Below, piece after piece: positions 51,444-60,315 of a stretch of 64,000 nt of DNA. The stretch is from Solibacillus sp. FSL R7-0682 (GTDB lineage: Bacteria > Bacillota > Bacilli > Bacillales_A > Planococcaceae), in the NCBI RefSeq assembly GCF_038005985.1, contig NZ_JBBOUI010000001.1, forward strand, positions 2,438,001 through 2,502,000, given 5' to 3'. Position numbers and translations under genes: made by a program. How positions within the stretch are numbered: the stretch's first letter is position 1; every line of letters begins with the position of its first letter. The notes beneath the pieces are model-generated. The model searched no databases. It had not been told where the DNA came from and saw nothing but the letters and a program-made list of their open reading frames with translations.

Positions 51444-51640
51444 TTAATTACCCCCTGTTGTGTTTTTCTGCAAACTTGCCCGATTATTGAACACAATTAA
51501 ACTATACTATTCAACTAAACTGCCCCGTTAGTTAAAGTATTACTACATAAAAATAGATTTTATATCTCCTTTTTCAGTTTCTGCACTGCCCTTTTTTCAG
51601 AAACACGTCCGTTTGTTAATTAACAAGTACTACAGAATTT

Positions 51641-51982
51641 TTACGAAACAAATACTGCCATTATGTATTTTTGAGCAATTAAAAATATTGCCCAACCGAC
51701 TATTCCTAATGAAATCGCTAGCGCTAAATGAACAGATTGCTTCAATGTGAAATAAATCACAAACAGCATAAACATCGTGGCTGGAAATCCTGCAAGAACA
51801 CCGAGTGTAAATTTGTTGATATTTTGAGTAGACTCTCCCTGAACCGTCAACCAAATAATACTTAATATACTAACTAACGGTAAGGCAGCAATAATACCTC
51901 CATATACAGGGAATCTTCTTGCTACTTCCGTAACGATACCAATAATGGCTGCCGAACTTATAATTTTTATTAGCAAATACAT
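51641..51982 (-). CDS. DUF3147 family membrane protein
   Basis: The 113-residue protein has four hydrophobic spans and the signature FPVYGGIIAALPLVSILSIIWL (near residues 24-45). This is typical of DUF3147 small membrane proteins. The start shares a base with the stop of the MarR-type gene, so both are coupled. It may be the regulated effector of that repressor, perhaps an exporter-like component, but this is not shown. Confidence 0.75.
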   Translation of the reverse strand: MYLLIKIISSAAIIGIVTEVARRFPVYGGIIAALPLVSILSIIWLTVQGESTQNINKFTLGVLAGFPATMFMLFVIYFTLKQSVHLALAISLGIVGWAIFLIAQKYIMAVFVS

Positions 51983-52380
51983 TATTTTGATACCTCACTT
52001 AAAAGCCGAAATGCTTCAACTATTTTCTTTCTTTCATTTGTCGATAATTTGCTAAGTGCAACTTGGAGCTTATTTTCATCTAATTCTGTATTCTTCCTTA
52101 ATATTACTGAACCTAGGTCTGTTAAATATAAATACACTTTACGTTGATCTTCATCTGATCTCTCTTTATACAACCATCCGTTACTCACTAATTTTTTCAC
52201 ATGTTCCGATGCTGTATTGTGTGAAATTGATAATTGCTCAGCAATGTCACGAATTACGACATATTGCTGTTTTTGAACCATTTGTAAGATTCGGACACTT
52301 TGATGTGAAATTACTTCTTCTTGTGTAGGATGTAAATTAAAATAAATGTCAGTAAAGTATTGATTAATTTCTTGTATCAC
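51982..52380 (-). CDS. MarR-family transcriptional regulator
   Basis: The 132-residue winged-helix repressor has the recognition helix region IRDIAEQLSISHNTASEHVKKL and the wing WLYKERSDEDQRKVYLYLTDLG. GTG at 52378-52380 is preferred because GAGG lies 10 bases upstream; a GTG three codons earlier overlaps that box. It is followed directly by the DUF3147 gene. A perfect 10-base dyad at 52415-52439 lies in its promoter and is the likely autoregulatory operator. Confidence 0.88.
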   Translation of the reverse strand: MIQEINQYFTDIYFNLHPTQEEVISHQSVRILQMVQKQQYVVIRDIAEQLSISHNTASEHVKKLVSNGWLYKERSDEDQRKVYLYLTDLGSVILRKNTELDENKLQVALSKLSTNERKKIVEAFRLLSEVSK

Positions 52381-52414
52381 TATAAGCACACCTCATTTTA
52401 CATCGTTTAAACCG

Positions 52415-52439
52415 ATTATATCGTAATTAACGATATAAT
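52415..52439. promoter_or_regulatory. Operator dyad before the MarR gene
   Basis: ATTATATCGT (52415-52424) and ACGATATAAT (52430-52439) form a perfect 10-base inverted repeat with a 5-base spacer, typical of MarR-family dimers. Confidence 0.75.
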
Positions 52440-52688
52440 ATCAACGGAAATAATATAACTTGTATAAGCGTTTCTGAGATTTTATTACATACAAGAAAAG
52501 CTCCCGATTGTTGTAATAAGGGATGGCTCCATGCAATATACAACGTTAAGCACTAAACATTTACCAAAAACGATTTTGGAAACAGGATTGGATTATAATT
52601 GCAGCTACCAAATGACATGTTTAGAGATTTTTTATTTTATCTCTAACCCCCTTTTTAAATCGTAAAAAAGAATAAAGGAGAGGCAAAA

Positions 52689-52846
52689 TGAAAATACAAT
52701 CCTTATAGCCATTTTCGGTAATGTTACGATTTTATGCCTGGCATTGCTCTGCATTTACAAAGTATTCTTCGCACCTCGTATCGGCTCTATCGGTAAAGGA
52801 GAGTATCACTGGATACATATGTTATTTTTACATCGAGTATTTTAAG
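52689..52846 (+). pseudogene. Possible small membrane-protein gene with early frameshift
   Basis: AAAGGAG and ATG at 52689 open MKIQSL and stop at once. From 52700 the next frame reads ILIAIFGNVTILCLALLCIY, a clear hydrophobic span, and stays open to TAA at 52844-52846. One base change would join start and span. It may equally be non-coding. Confidence 0.3.
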
Positions 52847-53152
52847 AAGAATTTGCTTCAGCTCATTTGGCATTACAATTTACTTAAAAAGCAGACAGAA
52901 TGGTAACTTAGAGCAAATAAATGACGAAAGAAATTGATAAGTCACTGGAAAATTTCTCGCTTTAAAAATGGGGATGTATGGGTTATGTTTTTACCTGATA
53001 CAAGTTGATTTAACGGCGTTTGTCGTTTTTTTTGTATAGAAATAAGGCTCTGATATGCTGTGAGAAATTATTTTAAAGAGGTCTGTTTGTTCCACTTGTT
53101 CTAAATGACTGTAACGTATAAATAGAAATTTTTTTTACTAATAAAGCAGTAT

Positions 53153-53185
53153 AAAAAAAGCACCACTTAATGGTGCTTTTTTTAT
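53153..53185. terminator. Bidirectional terminator
   Basis: AAAAAAAGCACCA pairs with TGGTGCTTTTTTT around CTTAA. Confidence 0.85.
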
Positions 53186-53230
53186 TTGAGAGAACGTCCC
53201 ATAATATATTAACTGTCTATAGGTACTATT

Positions 53231-53572
53231 TTATAGAGGATTACTATACATTGTGCCTGTAAATGTAGCTACATATTTACCTTTTACAGCTTTATGAGAG
53301 ACATATTTTAATGAACCTCTCATCATTCCAAAGGTCTCATGATAATATTCATAATAAAACACATCAGGAATGTTTGAAGCAGTAGAATATTCGTGTGTGA
53401 TTGTTTGTGTATGAGTATAAACCCACATTGGGGATATTTCAGAATATTCTGTCAAAAGTGCCGATTCTTCTGTCACTGGTACTTCAGAAGCACTTGCGAA
53501 TGCTGGGGATAGTGCAAAAATAAAAGCAGCAGCACATAACGATAGTAAACCTTTGTTTAACAAACTTTTCAT
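53231..53572 (-). CDS. Small secreted protein, paralogue of the next
   Basis: The 113-residue protein has a signal peptide (about 1-28, cut near ASASE) and a mature part of about 85 residues rich in Tyr, Ser and Thr, without Cys. The core HEYSTASNIPDVFYYEYYH...GSLKYV...ATFTGT matches the neighbouring gene at 53596. It follows that gene on the same strand by 23 bases. I do not recognise the family; a secreted peptide, such as a surface or antagonistic factor, is possible. Confidence 0.7.
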   Translation of the reverse strand: MKSLLNKGLLSLCAAAFIFALSPAFASASEVPVTEESALLTEYSEISPMWVYTHTQTITHEYSTASNIPDVFYYEYYHETFGMMRGSLKYVSHKAVKGKYVATFTGTMYSNPL

Positions 53573-53595
53573 ATGACAAGCCCTCCTCTTAACTC

Positions 53596-53964
53596 TTAGT
53601 AATTAATTTTACCTGTGAAAGTTGCTCTCCAAGTATATTGAAGCTTTTCAATCTCTCCAGTTCTCTTTAGTGTTCCACTATACCATTTACCATCAATATA
53701 CTCTTCGTAATATATTGATTCTGGGACTGCTGAAGCAGTAGCATATTCTTTTTTTACAGTTTTATCTTTTGCAGTCCAAGGCCATCCGAAAGTAGTAGCC
53801 TCACCATCTTTTTCGTAAAGGTTACCAGACATATCACCAATTTGTTCGCCTTTACTTTCATTTACATCAACTTGAATATTTGTTGCTTGTGATTGTGTTG
53901 TAACTAAACCAAACGAAATCACAAATACAATAGCTGACACAAAATAAAATAATTTTTTGCTCAT
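53596..53964 (-). CDS. Small secreted protein, first of a paralogous pair
   Basis: The 122-residue protein has a signal peptide (about 1-28, ending SQA) and an acidic then aromatic mature part. EYATASAVPESIYYEEYID...GTLKR...ATFTGKI is shared with the downstream gene, so the two arose by duplication. No cysteines are present in the mature part. AGGAGG precedes the ATG. The function is unknown. The two genes form an operon ending in the terminator at 53153. Confidence 0.7.
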   Translation of the reverse strand: MSKKLFYFVSAIVFVISFGLVTTQSQATNIQVDVNESKGEQIGDMSGNLYEKDGEATTFGWPWTAKDKTVKKEYATASAVPESIYYEEYIDGKWYSGTLKRTGEIEKLQYTWRATFTGKINY

Positions 53965-54956
53965 TTTTATCCTCCTTACAAATCCGATTTTTTTTGAGTA
54001 TCATATAGAACTCATTTCCATTATATACCATATTTCTATCGACTGTCGCTTTTATTCATATATGCATAGGGATCTTGTACTCTCTAGGATTCATAGATAA
54101 ATTTCATTTGAAATTCCTTCTGATTTTAGGCAGTGGATTGATATTTCTAGGTATGATAGTACGTCCTAATATAAAATAATTTTGAGTTTAGCAATCAAAA
54201 TAACGCCCCCAAATCAAAGTTTGGACACGTACTAAAAAGCCACGAATGCTGTTAAATCAGTAATTAATGATTTTTTATGTGGCACAATATCTATGAAGTA
54301 TTTATACAAATGGATTAAAGAGTTGATGTAGCGCTGTTTGGGCTTGCTAGGTTTGTTCTTCACTTTGTATAAAGTTCTGTATATTTATTCCCGCAAAAAT
54401 CAGGATCTTTCTGAGAATATTTCATAAAAAGTTAAAGCTCGCTGTTTTCTGAAATGCGAGCACGGTTGCGCTGAAGTTGTAAATGTACTCGACAACTTAT
54501 CACAACCGGAACGAACTGAAGTTATTTCATCGCCATTCTTACCTAAAGCTACAGATAAGTGCTTATAATCTTATGCATTCTAAAAAAGTAACAAATATTA
54601 ACATTTGTCAGTATATATTACCTTATCGAGCCTTTAAAATAGTTTCTGTAAGGGTATCTCCAAGACACTTTTACTCGTTCTGATTTTAAAAAACAGAAAA
54701 AATCTCCAGGGAGATTATGATGAAAAAGGTTCAATCACAAAGAGGATAATTTATTAATCCACTGCCTGCAAAAGAAATCCCATCCTAATTAAACTTCGAA
54801 CAAAAGCACAATACCTCAAAAAATCTGTCTTGGTCCTCAACCTTAGACAGATTTCCTTTTACTTTTTCATAATTGAAGGTTCACTACTCCTTGATTCCCA
54901 TCTTTACTCTGTGAGATATTTCCAACTTTAAAATACCGCAACCCATCTTTTAGTTT
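53965..54956. other. Decayed 1 kb stretch without intact genes
   Basis: 54028-54178 reads in one frame as the hydrophobic tail of a membrane protein (FLLILGSGLIFLGMIVRPN then stop) with no start, so it looks like a remnant. Near 54201-54230, GCCCCCAAATCAAAG with TTGGACAC is like the end of an IS3-family element, but no transposase is next to it. The minus strand holds a 43-codon frame at 54241-54372 without support. A hairpin at 54820-54862 ends the stretch. Confidence 0.4.
54820..54862. terminator. Hairpin terminator
   Basis: AAATCTGTCT pairs with AGACAGATTT, followed by CCTTTT on the plus strand and by a T run on the minus strand. It could end the HEPN-like gene on the minus strand. Confidence 0.6.
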
Positions 54957-55415
54957 TTAGTAATTTAATTTATGCTGTTGTGTTAAACAGTTATGTAGTG
55001 CTGCAATTGTTACAACGGCAATAATTTCGGCGTTTGATTTAATGTCTTCTTTGTCTTGAAATGATAACCCACTTTTTAGCATATCAAAATCATAATTCAT
55101 CTTATCTAAATCAACATCAATATTATGAGCATAAATATTTCGCCATGAATTCAGTAAAAATAAATTATTATACAGCTCTTCCTCAATCCAGCCCATGTTA
55201 TAAACAAAAAATATTTGTGTTACGAAATTTGCTTTTTTTAATGGATAATAGTTACCGTTCTTCCACTCCGACACTTTTTCGCTTCTTTTTGCTTTTACTT
55301 CAACTAGTTTATTTATGGCTTTTTCACAATATAAATGGATGACGATTAGCTTTGAAATTGGGTCCTCGATCCCCATAAATTTTTCTAAAAACTTTTCCCC
55401 TGTATTTTCTGTCAT
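54957..55415 (-). CDS. HEPN/DUF4145-like protein
   Basis: The 152-residue helical protein has SWRNIYAHNID with R92 and H97, the Rx4H motif of HEPN folds. It also has the preceding helix LYCEKAINKLVEV, which is usual for DUF4145-like and HEPN proteins. It is unlike the HEPN-type gene at 17783 in the rest of its sequence. No antitoxin-like neighbour is present. It may be an RNase-type defence protein or an enzymatically inactive HEPN. Confidence 0.6.
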   Translation of the reverse strand: MTENTGEKFLEKFMGIEDPISKLIVIHLYCEKAINKLVEVKAKRSEKVSEWKNGNYYPLKKANFVTQIFFVYNMGWIEEELYNNLFLLNSWRNIYAHNIDVDLDKMNYDFDMLKSGLSFQDKEDIKSNAEIIAVVTIAALHNCLTQQHKLNY

Positions 55416-55543
55416 TTAACCCCTCACATCCAATCATAAAAGATAATATGAACATTCCATTATAGCTATGGTAAGTCGTGATGCTTAGCCCTTTTCTAGT
55501 ATGGGCTTATTCGCCCCACCGCATACGTGTTTTCCCGAAACAT

Positions 55544-55574
55544 AAAAGCCTGACGGCGTGCGTCAGGCTTTTTG
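55544..55574 (-). terminator. Terminator of the stalk-Excalibur gene
   Basis: AAAAGCCTGACG pairs with CGTCAGGCTTTTT around a 5-base loop, just beyond the gene end at 55597. Usable in both directions. Confidence 0.85.
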
Positions 55575-55596
55575 TACATATTAATTATTTAATTAA

Positions 55597-56214
55597 TTAA
55601 CTTTGTTCACATGCCCAGCCGTCATTATCTCGATCATGTTTTGATTCATAAGCAGGATGACTTTTTTGAACACCGTTTGGATAGACTTTACGCATTTCCG
55701 TACAGTTTTTGAACACTGTAGCTGCACCAGGTTTTACATATGTCCCTGAATTTACATCACCTGTTACCGTTCCTGATGAACCATTCGTTGTAATTTTGAT
55801 TGTTTTTGATGCTTGTATCCATTCCACTTTCGCACCTAATGACTCCCCAATGAAACGTAGAGGAACTAATGTGCTTCCATTCACTACTTGAGCAGGCACT
55901 GAAATCGTTACATTTTTATTATTTACTTTCGTTGTTGTCGAACCAATTTTTAACCAAATTTTCGTACTGCCTTTTGTTGCATCAATTGTTTTAGTCGATT
56001 GATTCCATGTCACATTCGCTCCTAATGCCTCAAAAATCCCACGTAAAGGCACTAATGTTGCACCATTTTTGATCATTGCTTTGTTGCTGTATGACTGTTT
56101 TGTACCATTTACGTAAATTGTAATATTAGTCGCTGCATCTACATTATTCGTTTTTGCAAATGACATTACTGATACAAATAACATCATTGATACTATTAAT
56201 TTTAAGTATTTCAT
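55597..56214 (-). CDS. Secreted stalk-domain protein with Excalibur calcium-binding domain
   Basis: The 205-residue protein has a signal peptide (about 1-28, ending NVDAA) and a copper amine oxidase-type stalk pair (about 30-150): NGATLVPLRGIFEALGANVTW and NGSTLVPLRFIGESLGAKVEW. A linker and an Excalibur domain follow (about 168-205; FKNCTEMRKVYPNGV...HDRDNDGWACE). Excalibur has the DxDxDGxxCE calcium loop and two Cys for a disulfide. It is a wall or secreted protein. The stalk resembles that of the YHYH protein at 34431. Confidence 0.92.
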   Translation of the reverse strand: MKYLKLIVSMMLFVSVMSFAKTNNVDAATNITIYVNGTKQSYSNKAMIKNGATLVPLRGIFEALGANVTWNQSTKTIDATKGSTKIWLKIGSTTTKVNNKNVTISVPAQVVNGSTLVPLRFIGESLGAKVEWIQASKTIKITTNGSSGTVTGDVNSGTYVKPGAATVFKNCTEMRKVYPNGVQKSHPAYESKHDRDNDGWACEQS

Positions 56215-56351
56215 ATTTCTCTCCTATTAAATCTATTTAACAATTTATTATGTAACTATTTTTAAATTACATCAATGATAAAATAATGGAAAAGGCCTCT
56301 CCCTCTATATGCTGTGAAAGGCAAAAAAGAAATTCAATGGAGGAAATTATT

Positions 56352-56774
56352 TTGAATATTAAAGGAATTAATCATTTTTTATTTTCAGTTTCGAATTTAG
56401 AAAACGCGATTGAATTTTATCAAAATGTATTTGACGCGACATTGCTTGTGAAAGGTAAAACAACGGCTTATTTTGATTTAAACGGGATTTGGCTTGCTCT
56501 AAATGAAGAAAAAGATATTCCACGCAATGAAATTTCACAATCGTATACACACATTGCCTTTTCCATTGATGATTGTGATTTTGAAACGATTTATACTAAA
56601 TTAGTAAGCTTAAATATCAACATTCTTTCAGGACGTACTAGAGATATAAAAGATAAACAATCAATCTATTTCACCGACCTCGATGGACATAAATTTGAAT
56701 TTCATACAGGCACCCTACAAGACCGAATCAAATATTACAAAGAAGAAAAAACACATATGGAATTTTATGAATAA
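56352..56774 (+). CDS. fosB: Metallothiol transferase FosB (fosfomycin resistance)
   Basis: FosB opens the fosfomycin epoxide by adding bacillithiol. The 140-residue VOC-fold protein is close to known FosB throughout: [50 protein letters not shown] and [15 protein letters not shown]. The metal ligands are H7, H66 and the Glu in FEFHTG. The TTG at 56352 lies 8 bases after GGAGGA and gives the normal length. A longer in-frame form from 56286 has no supporting site. It stands alone. Confidence 0.93.
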   Translation: MNIKGINHFLFSVSNLENAIEFYQNVFDATLLVKGKTTAYFDLNGIWLALNEEKDIPRNEISQSYTHIAFSIDDCDFETIYTKLVSLNINILSGRTRDIKDKQSIYFTDLDGHKFEFHTGTLQDRIKYYKEEKTHMEFYE

Positions 56775-56919
56775 AAACCTACTCTACACATTTATATTGT
56801 TATCATGTCTCATTATACCTAGTAGAATACTACCTTTTTTCAAATATCAATAAACTAATAAAAGGAATCTCCTAATATTAATAGAATAATAAATTACACT
56901 AAATATTAGGAGGTTTTAT

Positions 56920-57729
56920 ATGAAAAGATTACAGTCTATCGTTGCTTCCCTGTCACTTGCCATCCCGCTACTAGGAGCAGGACATAGCTTTACAGATTTA
57001 CATGATGCTCATGATCATTCGCACGCAATCTCTGCTAATTCAGCACCCGTTGTTCACTCACTTCCAATCGCACCTGAATACCAGCCAGATAAAGAATTCA
57101 CCAACATTGAATCTACTACTCAAGTAACCGTCTTAAATGAATTAGGAAAAACCGTTGATACACTTACGACGTACCAAAACATCGCTGATGCACAAAATAG
57201 TGCATTGGCAGCAAACCGTATCGTAACGGTACTAGCCGTAGCCGATGAGGAATATAGAAGTGCCTATTCTGATTGGCAAACTCGTATACAAACAATCGTT
57301 GAACAATCCGATGATGCATTCATCCGAGACCAAGGAATCGATTTCCAAGTAAAAGCAGTAGGGAGCTGGAGTTCACAAGGAGCGAATAGTTCACAAATTT
57401 TAGCAGATTTGAGTCGAGATTGGAGTGGCAGAAACTATGATTTCGTCGTTGGATTTACTCGAGACGCAAACTTTGAAGCTGGTGGTATTGCCTACGTTTA
57501 TTCTTCAGATCCTGTAGGTAGTGCATTTAGTGTCAATTTAGACCAAGGTATGACAAATACTGCAAAAGCAGCTCAGCATGAATTCTCGCACAACTATGGC
57601 TTAGGTCATGACAACCAGGGAAGTGGCATCCGCTGCGTCATGAACTATGATTTTGCATACACTGTGGATTATTGGCATGCATCACATAGCAGTCAAATCC
57701 AACAAAACAAATCTTGGTATGGAAATTAG
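56920..57729 (+). CDS. Secreted metzincin-type zinc metalloprotease
   Basis: The 269-residue protein has a signal peptide (about 1-21, ending LGAG) and a His-rich N-terminal region (HDAHDHSHA). A likely propeptide follows. The catalytic domain has HEFSHNYGLGH at 220-230 (HExxHxxGxxH) and the Met-turn C-V-M241. This is the metzincin clan. The domain is too short for an ADAM-type protease and lacks a clear family match, so subfamily is open. GGAGG precedes the ATG. Confidence 0.85.
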   Translation: MKRLQSIVASLSLAIPLLGAGHSFTDLHDAHDHSHAISANSAPVVHSLPIAPEYQPDKEFTNIESTTQVTVLNELGKTVDTLTTYQNIADAQNSALAANRIVTVLAVADEEYRSAYSDWQTRIQTIVEQSDDAFIRDQGIDFQVKAVGSWSSQGANSSQILADLSRDWSGRNYDFVVGFTRDANFEAGGIAYVYSSDPVGSAFSVNLDQGMTNTAKAAQHEFSHNYGLGHDNQGSGIRCVMNYDFAYTVDYWHASHSSQIQQNKSWYGN

Positions 57730-57792
57730 ACTTTTGAAAAGCTAACAAGCTATTAATCATATTCTTAAAAATTCAATAGTCCCCTTAAATAT

Positions 57793-57827
57793 AAAACCAC
57801 TTCATCAATTTGAAGTGGTCTTTTTTC
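57793..57827. terminator. Bidirectional terminator
   Basis: AAAACCACTTCA pairs with TGAAGTGGTCTTTT around TCAATT. It serves the protease gene and the convergent ABC permease gene. Confidence 0.85.
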
Positions 57828-57844
57828 CGTTCATCGCTGTTATT

Positions 57845-59056
57845 CTATCGAATTAGCTTAAACCGTTTATTATATGTCATGAGTAGCATGATTAATAGCA
57901 TAACAAACACGCTAGCAAGCAATAATTGTAGCCCTAAACTAAAATCCAATTGCTTACTCGTATAATAAAAATTCCGTTGTTTGGAAGCAATTTGTCCAAC
58001 CTGAATATACGAGGTAGGAAAATTATGGATATCCCAAAAGTAACCGACACCCCGACTGAAATAAAAATTTTCACCAAAAATAAGAAATACACCCGCAACA
58101 AAATTAATCATTTCTTGACGGAATAGAATACTTAATAACAACACGACATTTATAATAACCATAAACCATGCAAATAAAAGCGTGAAAGATTGACCTAAAA
58201 ACTTTCCTAATGTCATCATTTCAAATTTACCGTCTTTACGCCACTCTAAGTGATAAGCATACACCGGTGAAGGTAAATTAAAATTTCCAAAGCCTGACTG
58301 CAGGCCGATTATAATGAAGCCAACTAAAAGTGGCATAAATAATACGATGCAACCAATTAGTGCAACAAACATTTTTACAAGCAGCTTTTTCCAATCACTA
58401 ATCGGATAGCCTTTTACAATTGAGGGATGTCGTCGATCTTTTGAAATGATATCGATTGATAAAAGCAATGCACATATTATTAAAACAATAGGTAACGGTC
58501 CTTTTAATAAGCGTTCCAATGTTTGGAGGGCCGTTCGTTGCTCAAATAGTTCCAACGATAATTCATAGTCTGCTTTTGCATATGCATCATAACGCACTGC
58601 TTGTTCTAAATAGGCATAAAACGCATCCTCTTCAGCATAACGATTATTATTAACAAAATAGCCTGGATTGTATGATATAGATTCATTTTTATATGTAAAC
58701 GCATTTGTGTAATAGTACCAATCCCTTGTTAAATCTGCATATTTCCTCAAATCCCCTTCCTCTAATGCAGTTAAACGCTCTTTCTCTATTGGATTGATAA
58801 AGCTATAGATTTCTATTGCATAATAAACCGATGCATGTGTACCTTGCATATCTTTTCCTATTAAACTATCCATAAATTCTTGACGTGTTAAATAGCGCGC
58901 TTCGATTTCATCGGAATCTACCTTTTCTATCGGATCATAGGCTGGCACTATTTTAAACACGTAAAAAATAGTAGCAATTGTGAGTAATAAATAGATGGCA
59001 ATATTTTTCTTATTCATAAAGAATTGCTTCAGTTCAAATTTAAAAAAGCTCCACAT
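57845..59056 (-). CDS. ABC-2 type transporter permease
   Basis: The 403-residue membrane protein has one span near the N-terminus (about 19-38), a long extracytoplasmic loop (about 40-190), and five spans toward the C-terminus (about 192-212, 230-252, 295-318, 325-340, 375-392). This is the usual ABC-2 exporter permease layout. MWSFFKFELKQFFMNKKN is the typical amphipathic start. No ATPase gene is next to it, so it either uses a partner encoded elsewhere or is part of a lost operon. The substrate is unknown. Confidence 0.8.
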   Translation of the reverse strand: MWSFFKFELKQFFMNKKNIAIYLLLTIATIFYVFKIVPAYDPIEKVDSDEIEARYLTRQEFMDSLIGKDMQGTHASVYYAIEIYSFINPIEKERLTALEEGDLRKYADLTRDWYYYTNAFTYKNESISYNPGYFVNNNRYAEEDAFYAYLEQAVRYDAYAKADYELSLELFEQRTALQTLERLLKGPLPIVLIICALLLSIDIISKDRRHPSIVKGYPISDWKKLLVKMFVALIGCIVLFMPLLVGFIIIGLQSGFGNFNLPSPVYAYHLEWRKDGKFEMMTLGKFLGQSFTLLFAWFMVIINVVLLLSILFRQEMINFVAGVFLIFGENFYFSRGVGYFWDIHNFPTSYIQVGQIASKQRNFYYTSKQLDFSLGLQLLLASVFVMLLIMLLMTYNKRFKLIR

Positions 59057-59369
59057 GTGCTCCCCTCCTCTTTGTTGTAAACTTTGTTCTTATTATCTAT
59101 TCTATTAGATTAAACTAATAACTCTATTTTTTCAATATTTTTACAATTAATAGAACAGTGATGCTTATTAAATTACTCTCTTCTTGAAAGATTTGAACTT
59201 TTTTTCAATTAAACACTGTTTTGAAGGAACTATCGTAAAGAAAATAATTTTGAAGAATGAGACTTATGATAAACTCTTAAAGTATGAATTTTCTAAATCA
59301 AACAAAAAACTACAATTATACGGTAAAAGAATTTCTTTTCAGGAAATTCAATACAAAGGAGATGTTCTT

Positions 59370-59936
59370 TTGAATTTTGCAAAGGAAAAATTTCAATTTA
59401 TTTCAGAAACAGATCGATTAGTGATTAGACCATTAAACAATAGTGATTATGAAAATTGGTTATTGGCATTTGAAAATCGTTATCCTTCTCAAAACAGACA
59501 TGATATTGGGAAAATCGATATGAGTGAATGTACTCGGGAGTGGTTTTATAATTTGGTTGAAAAACATCAATCGTTAGCACTAACAGATACTGCTTACATA
59601 TTTAGTGTATTTAGAAAGGAAGATGGCGCCCAAATAGGTATGATTGATTTTTCTACCTTAGCAAGAGAGGATTTTCAATGGGGAAGGCTAGGATATACCC
59701 TCCATAATCAGTATTGGAACAATGGATATGGAAGAGAAGCTGTAAAGGAAGCACTTGAAATGGCATGCAAACAGTTAAAATTCCATCGTATCGAAGCCCA
59801 TATTAACCTTGATAATCCATCATCTGTTAAATTAGCTGAAAGTGTAGGTATGGAATTTGAATGTATAAGAAAAGGTTTTATCTATGAAAACGAAGCGTGG
59901 ACCGATCATTTAATTTATGTGAAATGTTCAAACTAA
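59370..59936 (+). CDS. GNAT-family acetyltransferase (RimJ/RimL-like)
   Basis: The 188-residue enzyme has ISETDRLVIRPLNNSDYENWL at the start and YTLHNQYWNNGYGREAVKEALEMA (acetyl-CoA loop). IEAHINLDNPSSVKLAESVGMEFE follows, the RimJ/RimL pattern of small N-acetyltransferases. TTG at 59370 has AAAGGAG eight bases upstream. The frame is open 62 codons further upstream to an ATG at 59184, and that part looks somewhat protein-like (KKIILKNETYDKLLKYEFSK), so a longer form is possible. Substrate unknown. Confidence 0.8.
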   Translation: MNFAKEKFQFISETDRLVIRPLNNSDYENWLLAFENRYPSQNRHDIGKIDMSECTREWFYNLVEKHQSLALTDTAYIFSVFRKEDGAQIGMIDFSTLAREDFQWGRLGYTLHNQYWNNGYGREAVKEALEMACKQLKFHRIEAHINLDNPSSVKLAESVGMEFECIRKGFIYENEAWTDHLIYVKCSN

Positions 59937-59956
59937 TTATGCCTTTTATAAAAGAA

Positions 59957-59986
59957 CTGTTGGCAAATCAAAAACTTTGCCAACAG
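59957..59986 (-). terminator. Terminator between convergent genes
   Basis: CTGTTGGCAAA pairs with TTTGCCAACAG; on the minus strand TTCTTTT follows. It ends the small gene at 60013. Confidence 0.65.
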
Positions 59987-60012
59987 CCTCTTAATGTGAC
60001 TATCTCCATTAC

Positions 60013-60180
60013 TTATTTCTTTTTAGGTTTTTCATTTTGCTGCAGTTTCGCCTGTTGCGAATTTTTCTTTTGTTCTTCTGTAAGATCATTATCCTCCCTT
60101 AGATCCAAATCATCCGGTCCAAGTTCTACACCAAATTCTTCTTTTTTTATTTGTGAATTTTTTTGATTTTCTTTTGCCAA
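60013..60180 (-). CDS. Small highly hydrophilic protein
   Basis: The 55-residue protein is rich in K, E, Q, N and D with no hydrophobic core (KKEEFGVELGPDDLDLREDND). TTG at 60178-60180 follows GGAGGTGG directly upstream, a strong signal; the ATG inside that box is not suitable. The composition is like small acid-soluble spore proteins or other spore-related proteins of Bacillales, but no family signature is certain. Confidence 0.6.
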   Translation of the reverse strand: MAKENQKNSQIKKEEFGVELGPDDLDLREDNDLTEEQKKNSQQAKLQQNEKPKKK

Positions 60181-60315
60181 TTTACCCACCTCCATTTAAT
60201 AAATTTTCCTTTTTGAAGCGTTTTATACTTATTGCATTTTAATGTTTATTTTCAAAGGGAAAATTTTCTTTATAGCGAATACATTTATGAAAAATACTTT
60301 TGGGAGGTTAAGGCT

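Larger units (their letters stand above)
52390..53230. other. 840-base stretch with operator, possible gene remnants and terminators
   Basis: Besides the MarR operator at 52415, it holds a short open stretch from 52531 (44 codons, no ribosome binding site) and a possible broken membrane-protein gene at 52689-52846. A small hairpin with T run lies at 53011-53036, and a strong bidirectional terminator at 53153-53185. I see no intact gene. Confidence 0.4.

Noticed and set aside
54483-54683. Plus-strand open frame of 66 codons
   Set aside because: No ribosome binding site; it lies in the decayed stretch and encodes no recognisable feature.
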